Assembly (NCBI GenBank): GCA_023429275.1
Contig: JAEYWB010000851.1
Span: 1 to 6,720, forward strand
Direction: 5' to 3'
Length of the DNA: 6,720 nucleotides
From: Planctomycetota bacterium
GTDB taxonomy: Bacteria; Planctomycetota; Planctomycetia; Planctomycetales; Planctomycetaceae
Shown here piece after piece: positions 1 through 6,702 of the stretch (positions within the stretch are counted from its first letter, which is position 1; every line of letters begins with the position of its first letter). A program made the translations under genes and the position numbers. The notes below the pieces were generated by a model. It saw only the letters and a list, made by a program, of their open reading frames with translations, was not told the DNA's origin and searched no databases.

Positions 1-1512
1 GCCACGGCTTCGCCGGCCGCGGCCGCCGTGCTGATCACGACCGAGGATCTCGTCCGCTTGAAGGAGAAGTGGACCCTGCTCCTCGGGAGCGATTTTCGCG
101 TCGAGGTCCGGGTGAAGGTCTTCGGGCCGAGACTCCTGACCGTGCTGGGGACCGATCTCCAGTTCCGCGCCGAAGAGCCGATGGTCCGGGATCCGAAGAC
201 GACGCGGTACGAGGCGGTCGGGACGTTGCTCAAAGACGTGACGGGCGATCGGATCTACTACCTCGTCCGGGAGCTGAAGCCCCTGCCGAACGACTACGAG
301 CTTCTGCGGGAAAAACGCCGCAAGATCTCCACCGACAAACCGGGCGAGTGGTACGACGTCGCGGCCTGGGCAGAACAGCGCGGACGGCAGTTTGACGATG
401 CCGAGCTGCTGCGGGAGTCGAAGGATCTTTACCAGATCGGTCTCGAGACCGAGTACAGCCAGATGTCTCCTCGCGACCCGCGCGGCCTCCGCGATCTCGT
501 CGCGAAGCTCGACCGGTGGAAACTCGACCCGGACCTGCGGGCCCGAATGGTGTTCGAGGCATTCCAGGTCGAATACGAGCAGGGACTCAAGAATCCCAAG
601 GTCAATTTCTCGGATCTGCTGAGCCGGATCTCCCGGGACCTCGAAGGCTCCGACGTCCCCCTCACCGACGCGGACGCCCCCCTGAAGGAGCGTTATCAGG
701 CCGCTCCGCTCGATGCGTACAAGACGGCCAAGCCCGACGCCCGGTTGCGGATTCACCGGATGCTCTACGTCGACACTTTTCGTTCGAGGATCCTTCGCGA
801 CGCCGATCCCCAGGGACGGAACGGCCGCGAGGTGGCGGACCGTCTCGCACAGATCCCCGAACTGGCGGGGCTGGCCGGAGAGAATCGCGAGAAGGAGATC
901 GCTTACCGGGTGGCCCGCGTCGCGACGATGCCGCGGCAGGAGATGCTGGAGTTCGCGAAGTTTCTCGCCAGTCAGAAGGACCCGCGTGCGGAAGAGATCC
1001 GTCGCAGCTGGATCGCCGCTCGCGAGCCGCGGCTGCGTAAGCAGGGGGTCAACGGACTCGTCGAGCTCGGGGATGACTCGCTCGCCCTTCTTGGCGACAA
1101 GACGGCGGCGATCAGATACTTCCTCGAAGCGGAGCGGCTCAGCCCCAACCTGGGCATCGTGACCGACCGTCTCAAGACACTCGATTACGTCCTCTATGAA
1201 GGACGATGGATCCCCAGGGAGAATGTCCCGCCGCCGACGGCCGACCCGTTCTACCAGGCGGTCCAGAGCGGTCAGGTCAAAGTCGGGATGTCTCCCAAGC
1301 ATGTCCGTGCCGCACTCGGCAGCGCACCGGATGAAGTGGTCCGCTCTGTCTCCGGAGCGGGAGTCAAGGAGTGGTGGACGTACAAGGGAGACGGGATCTC
1401 GGTCGAGCTGAGTTCGACACGGGGGGAACGAGGACCGCCGAAGGTGACGAAGGTATCCAGCACCCGCCGGCCCGTCGCACCGATGGACGCGGCCCCCAAA
1501 GCCGGGGACTGA
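1..1512 (+). CDS. Hypothetical protein with C-terminal BamE/SmpA-like module (5' end outside window)
   Basis: I do not recognise the full family. The frame is open from base 1, reading an Ala/Pro-rich stretch (ATSPAAAAV) into the body, so the GTG at 28 is probably an internal valine and the true start lies upstream; about 503 residues are visible. An N-terminal segment (about 30-330) looks beta-rich, followed by a long charged helical region rich in Arg, Glu and Leu. Around 1050-1190 is a TPR-like helical pair (GDKTAAIRYFLEAERLSPN), then the motif GRWIPRE at 1201-1221, a short Trp motif often seen after TPR-like repeats in hypothetical proteins of this kind. The C-terminus (about 1255-1470) has the pattern of the BamE/SmpA-OmlA fold: VGMSPKHVRAALGSAPDE, then EWWTYKGDG and a final strand PKVTKVSS. 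In known proteins that fold is periplasmic and binds partners in envelope assembly. An envelope location here is an inference, since the signal peptide region is not in view. The gene converges on the SnoaL-like gene; no downstream partner is co-transcribed. Confidence 0.8.
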   Translation, partial: ATASPAAAAVLITTEDLVRLKEKWTLLLGSDFRVEVRVKVFGPRLLTVLGTDLQFRAEEPMVRDPKTTRYEAVGTLLKDVTGDRIYYLVRELKPLPNDYELLREKRRKISTDKPGEWYDVAAWAEQRGRQFDDAELLRESKDLYQIGLETEYSQMSPRDPRGLRDLVAKLDRWKLDPDLRARMVFEAFQVEYEQGLKNPKVNFSDLLSRISRDLEGSDVPLTDADAPLKERYQAAPLDAYKTAKPDARLRIHRMLYVDTFRSRILRDADPQGRNGREVADRLAQIPELAGLAGENREKEIAYRVARVATMPRQEMLEFAKFLASQKDPRAEEIRRSWIAAREPRLRKQGVNGLVELGDDSLALLGDKTAAIRYFLEAERLSPNLGIVTDRLKTLDYVLYEGRWIPRENVPPPTADPFYQAVQSGQVKVGMSPKHVRAALGSAPDEVVRSVSGAGVKEWWTYKGDGISVELSSTRGERGPPKVTKVSSTRRPVAPMDAAPKAGD

Positions 1513-1681
1513 AGTGCACGAGCCAGGAGCGCCTTCTGATTGTCGCGAGGCGTCTTCGACCGATGCCGCCCGCACTTCGGCCCAATGAGATCCGAACAGC
1601 GGAACGACCACACTTGTCCGAAGCGGCTTCTGACTTCTGTCAGCCCCGGTCCGGCATACGGGCCCGACGAAATGGCTCCGC

Positions 1682-2158
1682 TCAATCGCAGACGTGTTTG
1701 CGGCTCTTGTGAGACTGGGGAGATTCCTTGAACGTCATCGAAGGCGGGACCGGACCTCCCCGCAGTGCGTGCAGGAGGCCACCAACGTTCCAGCAGTCGC
1801 GTGCTTCGACGAAGCGGCCGTCTCGAAACCGGATCCAGGTCAGCCCGGGAAACGTGACGGTTCGGTGAGTCGCCGGCATCCCCAGCCCGTCACCGGAATG
1901 GGTTCCATAGGCGATCCATCGAACGAGGACCTGGTCCTCGGCCGCCATCGTCCCCTCGATCTCGATGTGGAAGTTGGGGAAGGCTCCGAGGAATGGCTCA
2001 TAGACATGCCTGAGAAAGGCATCGGGACCGATAAGAGGCCCCTGCTCCGTATGGCAGCGAGTTTCCGGCGAAAGAAACTGATGAACGGCAGCGGTGTTCC
2101 GCTGGTTCCAGACCTCCTCAAACCAACGGCGAGCGAGTGCCTTGTTCGGCTCTGACAT
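1682..2158 (-). CDS. SnoaL-like / ester cyclase family protein (NTF2 fold)
   Basis: This encodes 158 residues. The sequence follows the SnoaL-like pattern: an N-terminal helix (NKALARRWFEEVWNQRN, residues 5-21), then 'LSPETRCHTEQGPLIGPDAF', a central 'FLGAFPNFHIEIEG', the hallmark strand 'VLVRWIAYGTHSGDGLGMPAT' beginning near residue 78, and 'RFRDGRFVEARDCWN' near the end. The family adopts the NTF2-like cone fold; a few members are polyketide cyclases, but most in genomes like this have no known substrate. The acidic residue that often follows the WN motif is not seen, which argues against confident enzyme naming. The frame stays open upstream to 2329, but I chose the ATG at 2156-2158 because homology begins there and GGAAG lies 6 nt before it; the upstream codons look non-coding. 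A charged tail (about 25 residues, SHKSRKHVCD) extends past the domain. It lies downstream of mdh on the same strand, but the 237-bp gap makes co-transcription doubtful. Confidence 0.8.
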   Translation of the reverse strand: MSEPNKALARRWFEEVWNQRNTAAVHQFLSPETRCHTEQGPLIGPDAFLRHVYEPFLGAFPNFHIEIEGTMAAEDQVLVRWIAYGTHSGDGLGMPATHRTVTFPGLTWIRFRDGRFVEARDCWNVGGLLHALRGGPVPPSMTFKESPQSHKSRKHVCD

Positions 2159-2282
2159 CGACGGCTTCCGGATGCTTGCCCACATCCCTTCTGCCGAAGG
2201 ATAGTGACCGTTGCGAATCCGAGGATCCGTTTTTTGCCGGAATTGCTTAATCCGCGGCCAATAGTCCTGGCATCGGCATACG

Positions 2283-2323
2283 CTGCTGCACAGATGCATC
2301 ACAATGAAGCACCTGTGCAGCAG
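2283..2323. repeat. Perfect 11-bp inverted repeat with 19-nt loop in the mdh to SnoaL-like gap
   Basis: CTGCTGCACAG at 2283-2293 is matched by CTGTGCAGCAG at 2313-2323, with a 19-nt loop that contains the palindrome GATGCATC at its left edge. An overlapping smaller stem, GTGCA at 2315-2319 with TGCAC at 2325-2329, would compete with it. The surrounding 2221-2340 is about 52% GC by hand count, lower than the neighbouring genes. On the minus strand the hairpin starts 72 nt after the mdh stop. There is no T-tract on either side, so it does not look like a standard intrinsic terminator. It could be a Rho-associated 3' end structure for mdh mRNA, a protein-binding dyad, or a dispersed intergenic repeat. 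The pairing is seen directly; the role is unknown. Confidence 0.6.
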
Positions 2324-2395
2324 TTGCACGTCTCAATAAGCAACCTGGTCCGTACCGGTCGTTAACTGGGGCATCACACCAGATCCGGGCCGGGC

Positions 2396-3388
2396 TCAGC
2401 CGGGCAGAAGGTCCTTGACCGTGTCCCGTTCCGTACGGAGTTCCTGGAGCGTCAAGGCGATCTTTTCCTTGGCGAAAGAGCTGTGCTCAAGGCCCTGGAC
2501 AATCTTCCAGGACTTGCCGTCGCTCACCACCGGGTAGCCGAAGATCAGCCCCTTGTCGACGCCATAGCTTCCGTCACTGCAGACGGCGAGACTGGCGCAG
2601 TTCCCCTTCGCGGTCGGACGGACGACCGCTTTGACCGAGTCGAGAGCGGCATTGGCGGCCGAGGCCGCGCTCGACGCGCCGCGGGCCTTGATGACCGCCG
2701 CCCCGCGCTTCTGGACCGTATCGATGAACGTGGTCTTGAGCCACGACTCATCCTGGATCACGTCGGCCGCCCGCTTGCCGTCGATCGTCGCATTTTCGAA
2801 GTCGGGATACTGCGTCGCCGAATGGTTCCCCCAGATGCCGACGTTCTTCACGCTGGCGACCGGCCGGCCCGCCTTCTTCGCGAGCTGGCTGATGGCGCGG
2901 TTCTGGTCGAGCATCGTCATCGCGAACCAGCGGTCCTGCGGAACGTCCGGCGCGTTGTGCATCGCGATGAGGCAGTTCGTGTTGCAGGGATTGCCGACAA
3001 CCAGCACCCGCACATCCTTCGCCGCGGCCGACTGAATCGCCTTGCCGGTGTTCGTGAAGATCGGTCCGTTGATCCGGATCAGGTCGGCCCGTTCCATCCC
3101 GTCCTTACGAGGGATGCTGCCGACGCAGAGCACCCAGTTGCAGTCCCGGAAGGCTTCCTCCAGGTTGTCACTCGAGGCCTTCTTGACGCCGGCCAGAGTC
3201 GGGAACGCACAGTCTTCGAGTTCCATTTCGACGCCGTCGAGCGCCTTGAGAACCGGCGGGACTTCGACGAGGTGGATGCAGACGGGCTGATCCGGACCAA
3301 AGACTTCGCCGCTGGCGATGCGGAACGTGAGGGCGTAGCCAATGTTTCCGGCAGCGCCGGTGATTGCGACGTGGATGGGATTCGCCAT
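2396..3388 (-). CDS. mdh: Malate dehydrogenase (NAD-dependent)
   Basis: Interconverts malate and oxaloacetate with NAD in the cytoplasm (TCA cycle). The 330 residues match the usual length of the cytosolic-type MDH family. Visible motifs: Rossmann glycine loop GAAGNIG (11-17); Glu42 at the end of the second strand (HLVEVP), which favours NAD over NADP; mobile-loop arginines in PRKDGMER (Arg94, Arg100); VGNPCNTN (131-138); LDQNR with catalytic Asp161 and substrate Arg164; WGNHS with catalytic His189; and [13 protein letters not shown] (236-248). All key residues are present, so the enzyme should be active. The wording of [21 protein letters not shown] and LIFGYP resembles the Chlamydia-type enzyme as I recall it, fitting a PVC-group host. 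The ATG at 3386-3388 gives a start just before the first strand; GGAG lies 12 nt upstream, rather far. A weak promoter-like pair on the minus strand (TTGTTC at 3484-3489 and TAAAAC at 3461-3466, 17-nt spacer) lies about 70 nt upstream of the start; this is a guess. Confidence 0.97.
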   Translation of the reverse strand: MANPIHVAITGAAGNIGYALTFRIASGEVFGPDQPVCIHLVEVPPVLKALDGVEMELEDCAFPTLAGVKKASSDNLEEAFRDCNWVLCVGSIPRKDGMERADLIRINGPIFTNTGKAIQSAAAKDVRVLVVGNPCNTNCLIAMHNAPDVPQDRWFAMTMLDQNRAISQLAKKAGRPVASVKNVGIWGNHSATQYPDFENATIDGKRAADVIQDESWLKTTFIDTVQKRGAAVIKARGASSAASAANAALDSVKAVVRPTAKGNCASLAVCSDGSYGVDKGLIFGYPVVSDGKSWKIVQGLEHSSFAKEKIALTLQELRTERDTVKDLLPG

Positions 3389-3682
3389 GGGGACACTCTG
3401 CTCCGGAAACTTGTCATCGAAGGCCGGCGTCTGAGTCCGGCCGCTTGGGACCAGCGGGCCGTTTTAGCGTGTGAGATCAGGGGGAACAACCGGCCGCGTC
3501 ACGCGGGCCACCGTCGTCGTCCGTTCCGGTCCGAGACCCGCCCCGGAGCGAACCAGGCGGAAGGGCGGGATGCCGCGAGAGGCGAACGGGTGCCGTCGGG
3601 CCTTCCCGCAGCGTGTCCAACGGACGGCGGGAGAAGTAGACTTCCGCCGACCTCGCCTCTCCATTCAAGAACGGCCGCACGC
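3389..3682. other. Divergent intergenic region between mdh and the DUF1080 lipoprotein gene
   Basis: This 294-bp spacer must hold the promoters of both divergent genes. No open frame here has recognisable protein features. A weak minus-strand promoter-like pair for mdh is visible (3461-3489). Near the other end, CGGCGG at 3625-3630 and CCGCCG at 3644-3649 enclose AAGT...ACTT, giving an imperfect dyad with a 3-nt bulge that ends 33 nt before the lipoprotein start; it could be an operator or a leader hairpin. No clear Shine-Dalgarno sequence precedes the ATG at 3683. I see no repeat, tRNA or riboswitch signature. Confidence 0.45.
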
Positions 3683-5020
3683 ATGAACGTCTCGCGACTT
3701 CCGCTCCGATTTCTCCTGCTTGCCGGATTGTTCGGCTGTGCTCCCGCGGCGACTCCACCGACCACTGCAACTGAGTCCGGAACCTCGGCCCCGCCCGTCG
3801 CCGAGACCTCGAAGGAGACCACAGCAGCCCCCGCGGACGCGAAGCCGGCGACCGCGAAGCCCCCCGCCGCGCCCCTGACTCCTCCGGCGACCGCGGAATG
3901 CGTTCCGTACGTGAACCCGCTCTCCGCAGAGGAGATCGATGCCGGCTGGCTGAGCCTCTTCGACGGCCACACGCTGTTCGGTTGGAGCTCAGGCAACAAG
4001 GAGGTCAACTGGTCGGTCCAGGAAGGGACGATCACGGCCGACTCCGGACCGATCGGGCTGCTCAATACCGCCGTCCCGTTTGCCGACTTCGAGTTCCGGT
4101 GCGAGTTCCGCACGGAAGCCGGGGCGAACAGCGGCGTATTCGTCCGGACGATTGCCGATCCCAAGAGCGTCGAGACGGACTGCTACGAGGTCAACATCGC
4201 CGACGAGCAGCCGATGGGCTACCTGACCGGCTCGATCGTCGGACACAAGACGACCGCCGAGCCAATCAAGGGCTCTGGAGACTGGCGGAAATTCGCCGTC
4301 ACGGCGGAAGGGAACCGGCTTCGAGTGAGCATCGACGGCAAGGAGGTTCTTGACTACACGGACGAAAAGTCGGCCCGCAAGTCAGGCCTGATCGGTCTGC
4401 AGAAGAACAAGGGGAAGGTCGAATTCCGGTCGATCGCCGTGCGGCCTCTCGGCACGAAGGAGCTCTTCAGCGGCAAGGACACGGCCGGCTGGCACGTCGT
4501 CCCCGGCAGCAAGTCGACCTTCGATGTCGAGGATGGGGCGATCCACTGCAAGAACGGCCCTGGATTCCTGGAGAGCGACGGCGAATACGGCAACTTCGTC
4601 CTCGCGATGGAGGCCCAGACCCACGCTGCGAACCTCAACAGCGGGTTCTTCTTCCGCGCCATGAAGGGGACGCAGAAGGATCCTTCAAACGGTTACGAAG
4701 TCCAGATCGACAACAGCACGGAGAACGGCGATCCCTGTCGACCGGCGAATGCGGGAACCGGATCGATCTTCCGCCGGATCTCCGCACGACGAGTCGTCTC
4801 CAAGGACAACGAGTGGTGCACCGTCACGCTCGTCGCCAGCGGCACACGGATGATGACCTGGGTCAATGGATACGCGGTCGTCGACTGGGAAGACACCCGC
4901 AAGGAAGACGAGAATCCCCGCAAGGGACAGCGCACCAAGGCGGGGCACATCAGCCTGCAGGGACACGACCCGACGACCGACGTCTCCTTCCGGAAGATCC
5001 GGATCGCCGAACTCCCGTGA
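3683..5020 (+). CDS. Lipoprotein with two 3-keto-disaccharide hydrolase (DUF1080) domains
   Basis: This encodes 445 residues. It starts with a lipoprotein signal: Arg5 and Arg9, a hydrophobic stretch FLLLAGLFG (10-18) and the lipidation cysteine Cys19 (LFGC; Phe at -2 is not ideal but allowed). A Pro/Ala/Thr-rich linker (about 20-72) follows, then two concanavalin-like domains. Domain 1 (about 89-254) has LSLFDGHTLFGW, SGVFVR, YEVNI, GSIVGH and GLIGLQ...VEFRSIAV. Domain 2 (about 259-443) repeats the order with LFSGKDTAGW, SGFFFR, GYEVQI, GSIFRR, EWCTVTL and GHISLQGHD...VSFRKIRI. The family (PF06439) includes enzymes acting on 3-keto-glycosides; many planctomycete members are uncharacterised. 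Membrane anchoring with domains in the periplasm or on the surface is inferred. Domain 1 has Lys-Asn (LQKNKG) where domain 2 keeps LQGHD, so the two copies may differ in activity. The frame is open far upstream across mdh, but the ATG at 3683 is chosen because the signal peptide begins there; no clear ribosome site is seen. It faces away from mdh and converges on the next gene. Confidence 0.93.
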   Translation: MNVSRLPLRFLLLAGLFGCAPAATPPTTATESGTSAPPVAETSKETTAAPADAKPATAKPPAAPLTPPATAECVPYVNPLSAEEIDAGWLSLFDGHTLFGWSSGNKEVNWSVQEGTITADSGPIGLLNTAVPFADFEFRCEFRTEAGANSGVFVRTIADPKSVETDCYEVNIADEQPMGYLTGSIVGHKTTAEPIKGSGDWRKFAVTAEGNRLRVSIDGKEVLDYTDEKSARKSGLIGLQKNKGKVEFRSIAVRPLGTKELFSGKDTAGWHVVPGSKSTFDVEDGAIHCKNGPGFLESDGEYGNFVLAMEAQTHAANLNSGFFFRAMKGTQKDPSNGYEVQIDNSTENGDPCRPANAGTGSIFRRISARRVVSKDNEWCTVTLVASGTRMMTWVNGYAVVDWEDTRKEDENPRKGQRTKAGHISLQGHDPTTDVSFRKIRIAELP

Positions 5021-5078
5021 GGCCGAACTCCCTGAGGATGGAGGAGCTTCCTGGGCGGTTGCCGGCCGCTTCCGCTCC

Positions 5079-5510
5079 CTATCCCGGGAGGTCAACCTCG
5101 AGCGACTTGTTCATCTGCTCGAAGGCCATATCGAGTTCCCCTTCCTCGTGGTCGGTCATCTGACACATGAGGAACAGGGTGTGATGCGGCGTCTGGATCG
5201 CCCGGAGGCGGGCCGTGTTGCACAGGTCGTGGCAGAAAAACTCGATGTCGCACGCCACAGCCTGCCGGCGGGCCAGGGTTGATTTGGCGTCGGAGACGTC
5301 AAGGTCCGGGTACTCCTCGCGGTAGGCGTCGATCGCCTCGTCGAGGACTTCCGCAGGGTCGGGCCGATCCGCCAGCAGCGTGAGCGACCAGAAGCAGGCG
5401 GGGTCGCGGCTCACCGTGAGCGTGACCTGCTCCTCCCCCTCTTCTTCGTGAAGCGTCCAGTCGTCGGGATACCGGAACTGGATTCCGTAATTGCGAAACA
5501 GTTGGCTCAT
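5079..5510 (-). CDS. Small PsbP/DUF1795-like protein, function unknown
   Basis: This encodes 143 residues with no signal peptide or membrane segment, so it is probably cytoplasmic. It opens with YGIQFRYPDDWTL (residues 8-20), the 'f-x-y-P-x-x-W' start typical of PsbP/Mog1/DUF1795-like domains, followed by alternating strands (QVTLTV, WSLTLLA), a helix (PAEVLDEAIDAYREEYP, 52-68), strands ending in LFLMCQMTD (112-120) and a final helix (ELDMAFEQMNKSLEV). In that fold the protein usually binds partners rather than acting as an enzyme; the match is by pattern only. Five cysteines are present, three of them close together (87, 93, 97 in ACDIEFFCHDLC), enough to suggest a metal or redox role but not to show it. 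The frame is open to 5705, but the ATG at 5508-5510 starts where the domain starts; the upstream codons lie in a repeat-rich spacer. No Shine-Dalgarno sequence is visible: the 40 nt before the start are mostly pyrimidines. It is divergent from nadK and ends 58 bp from the lipoprotein stop. Confidence 0.8.
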   Translation of the reverse strand: MSQLFRNYGIQFRYPDDWTLHEEEGEEQVTLTVSRDPACFWSLTLLADRPDPAEVLDEAIDAYREEYPDLDVSDAKSTLARRQAVACDIEFFCHDLCNTARLRAIQTPHHTLFLMCQMTDHEEGELDMAFEQMNKSLEVDLPG

Positions 5511-5733
5511 CAGGGAAGCAGGAGGAAGGAACTGGGAGGAAGGGAACAGGATCCGGTACGGGTCGAGGGCTGGAGGATAGACAGTCCGGTCGAAAGATAC
5601 TGCAATCGACCTGTTCCCTGACGCCTGCTCCCACTCCCTTGTTCCGGATGATGATCGAGTCGCACAGCATTCTATCGCCCCGCTCGTTATGATTGCATCC
5701 GCCACCGTGGAATCGCATTACTTCGAGCCTTGC
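5511..5733. other. Divergent spacer between the small PsbP-like gene and nadK
   Basis: A 223-bp spacer that should carry both divergent promoters. Its left 40 bp (5511-5550) are 35/40 purine on the plus strand. It contains the inverted repeat listed separately. From about 5641 to 5733 the sequence is plain, with no obvious promoter boxes. An alternative upstream start for nadK (ATG 5689) lies inside it. Confidence 0.4.
5541..5619. repeat. Purine-rich inverted repeat flanking a 59-bp core
   Basis: AGGGAACAGG at 5541-5550 is exactly matched by CCTGTTCCCT at 5610-5619. Beyond the perfect 10 bp, both sides continue with loosely related GGGA/GCAGG blocks (5511-5540 on the left; the complement of 5620-5646 on the right), as expected of decayed short repeats. 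The plan, repeat arms around a roughly 50-bp core in an intergenic gap, resembles the better preserved element after nadK, though the repeat units differ. It may be a remnant of a dispersed intergenic repeat family; copies elsewhere cannot be seen from here. Confidence 0.5.
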
Positions 5734-6594
5734 ATGTCGTCGCCGCTGCGAATCATCGTCCTCGCGCGAGATTCCGCGCCTCATGTCAAGAAGGCCTGGG
5801 AACAGCTCGCGCCCGCACTCGCCGGCCGCCCTGGTCTCGAAGTCGTGGCCGTGACGACCCAGGACGATCCCCCCACTGACCTCCCGCCCGCCGACCTCGC
5901 AATGGTCTTCGGCGGCGACGGGGCGATCCTCCGTGCCTGCCGACATTTCGGCGACCACCAGATCCCTCTCCTGGGGATCAACATGGGGCGGCTCGGGTTC
6001 CTCGCGGATCTCTCTCCGGAAGAGCTGCTCCTCAACCTCGAGCAGCTCGAGACCCGTTCCTTCCGGATCACCCGGCACCTGATGATCGAGTGCGAGCACT
6101 TCCTCTCCGATGGGACGCTGCGCCGGTATCTCGCGCTCAACGAAGTGACGATATCGTCCGCTGCCGCACTCGAGATGATCGACGTCGAGTTCTGGATCGA
6201 CCAGGAGAGGGCGACCACCTACAGCGGCGACGGGCTCATCATCAGCACCCCGGTCGGATCGACGGCGCACAACCTCTCCGCGGGGGGGCCGATCCTCGAG
6301 CAGGAGCTCAATGCCTTCGCCGTGACGCCGATCTGTCCCCACACGCTCACGAACCGGCCGCTCGTCGTCTGTGCGGATCATCACTACACGCTCGCAGTCC
6401 CGGAGGCCCAGGCCGGGGTGATGCTGGTAGTGGACGGCCAGATTAAGGAACCGATCTCGCTCGATGACCGGATCGTCGTCCGCCGGGCGCCGGTGACGTT
6501 CCCCCTCGTCCGCGTCCGGGGGCACAGCTACTACGCCACCCTGCGCCGCAAGCTCGGCTGGGGAGGCCAGCCGCATTATCAGAGACCGTCGTGA
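5734..6594 (+). CDS. nadK: NAD kinase
   Basis: Phosphorylates NAD at the adenosine 2'-hydroxyl to make NADP, in the cytoplasm, using ATP or polyphosphate. The 286 residues are normal for bacterial NadK. Motifs: FGGDG (59-63) with the catalytic/phosphate-binding Asp62; NMGRLGFL (83-90); NEVTI (136-140); SGDGLIISTPVGSTAH (164-179) running into NLSAGGPI (180-187); and VVDGQ near residue 235, before the closing strands. Together these are diagnostic of the NAD kinase/PpnK family. Usual TPTGSTAY reads TPVGSTAH here; Thr to Val and Tyr to His fall in the NAD-binding segment, but the fold-defining glycines are intact. I chose ATG 5734 because the first Rossmann-type strand (LRIIVLARD) begins five codons later; ATG 5689 is in frame and would add 15 residues. 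Neither has a strong ribosome site; a weak GAG lies 6 nt before 5734. The gene is a single unit, followed by a large hairpin repeat. Confidence 0.95.
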   Translation: MSSPLRIIVLARDSAPHVKKAWEQLAPALAGRPGLEVVAVTTQDDPPTDLPPADLAMVFGGDGAILRACRHFGDHQIPLLGINMGRLGFLADLSPEELLLNLEQLETRSFRITRHLMIECEHFLSDGTLRRYLALNEVTISSAAALEMIDVEFWIDQERATTYSGDGLIISTPVGSTAHNLSAGGPILEQELNAFAVTPICPHTLTNRPLVVCADHHYTLAVPEAQAGVMLVVDGQIKEPISLDDRIVVRRAPVTFPLVRVRGHSYYATLRRKLGWGGQPHYQRPS

Positions 6595-6613
6595 AGACAG
6601 GGGGGAAGGTGCC

Positions 6614-6702
6614 AGGTATCAGGTATCAAGTATCAGCTGCCGGGGCGTACGAAGGTCCCCGCTCAAGACACCTCCCTCCCTGATACTTGATACTTGATAC
6701 TT
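6614..6702 (+). repeat. Inverted heptamer-repeat hairpin just after nadK
   Basis: The left arm has three tandem heptamers, AGGTATC AGGTATC AAGTATC (6614-6634), ending AG. The right arm has CTGATAC TTGATAC TTGATAC (6680-6700), ending TT. The arms pair over 23 positions (6614-6636 with 6680-6702): 21 Watson-Crick pairs plus two G-T positions (6615/6701 and 6622/6694), which are allowed G-U pairs in the nadK-sense RNA. The 43-nt loop holds a second small stem, CGGGG (6641-6645) with CCCCG (6657-6661), around the palindrome CGTACG. Outside the arms a run of six G (6600-6605) faces a run of seven C (6706-6712) and may extend the stem. The element begins 19 bp after the nadK stop. There is no U-tract, so it is not a standard intrinsic terminator, though it could stabilise or end the transcript. 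Tandem heptamers recall the short tandem repeats (STRR) of cyanobacteria in form only. Confidence 0.8.

Noticed and set aside
1619..1643. Two adjacent small stem-loops (GAAGC/GCTTC and CTGAC/GTCAG) in the convergent spacer after the first gene
   Set aside because: Five-base stems, the first with an impossibly tight loop, and no T-tract; they are not distinguishable from chance in high-GC DNA.
2214..2235. Short stem followed by six T on the plus strand, terminator-like
   Set aside because: The stem is only about six pairs with a mismatch and a two-base loop, and no plus-strand gene lies upstream to be terminated.
2159..2329. In-frame upstream extension of the SnoaL-like gene (57 codons)
   Set aside because: It reads through the low-GC gap and the 11-bp inverted repeat, has no family similarity, and a better start with GGAAG spacing exists at 2158.
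2283..2329. Integron attC-like site
   Set aside because: The dyad lacks the RYYYAAC/GTTRRRY end motifs (the nearest text is GTTGCAC), and there is no integrase or gene cassette array nearby.
2483..3682. Open frame of 400 codons on the plus strand, continuous with the DUF1080 lipoprotein and antisense to mdh
   Set aside because: It mirrors the mdh reading frame, has no recognisable domain and is Arg/Asp-rich as expected for the complement of a high-GC gene. The lipoprotein signal at 3683 gives a clear real start.
5299..6576. Open frame of 425 codons on the minus strand covering nadK and part of the PsbP-like gene
   Set aside because: It is antisense to two genes with clear family motifs, is rich in Arg, Glu and Asp without hydrophobic patterning, and crosses the repeat-rich spacer.
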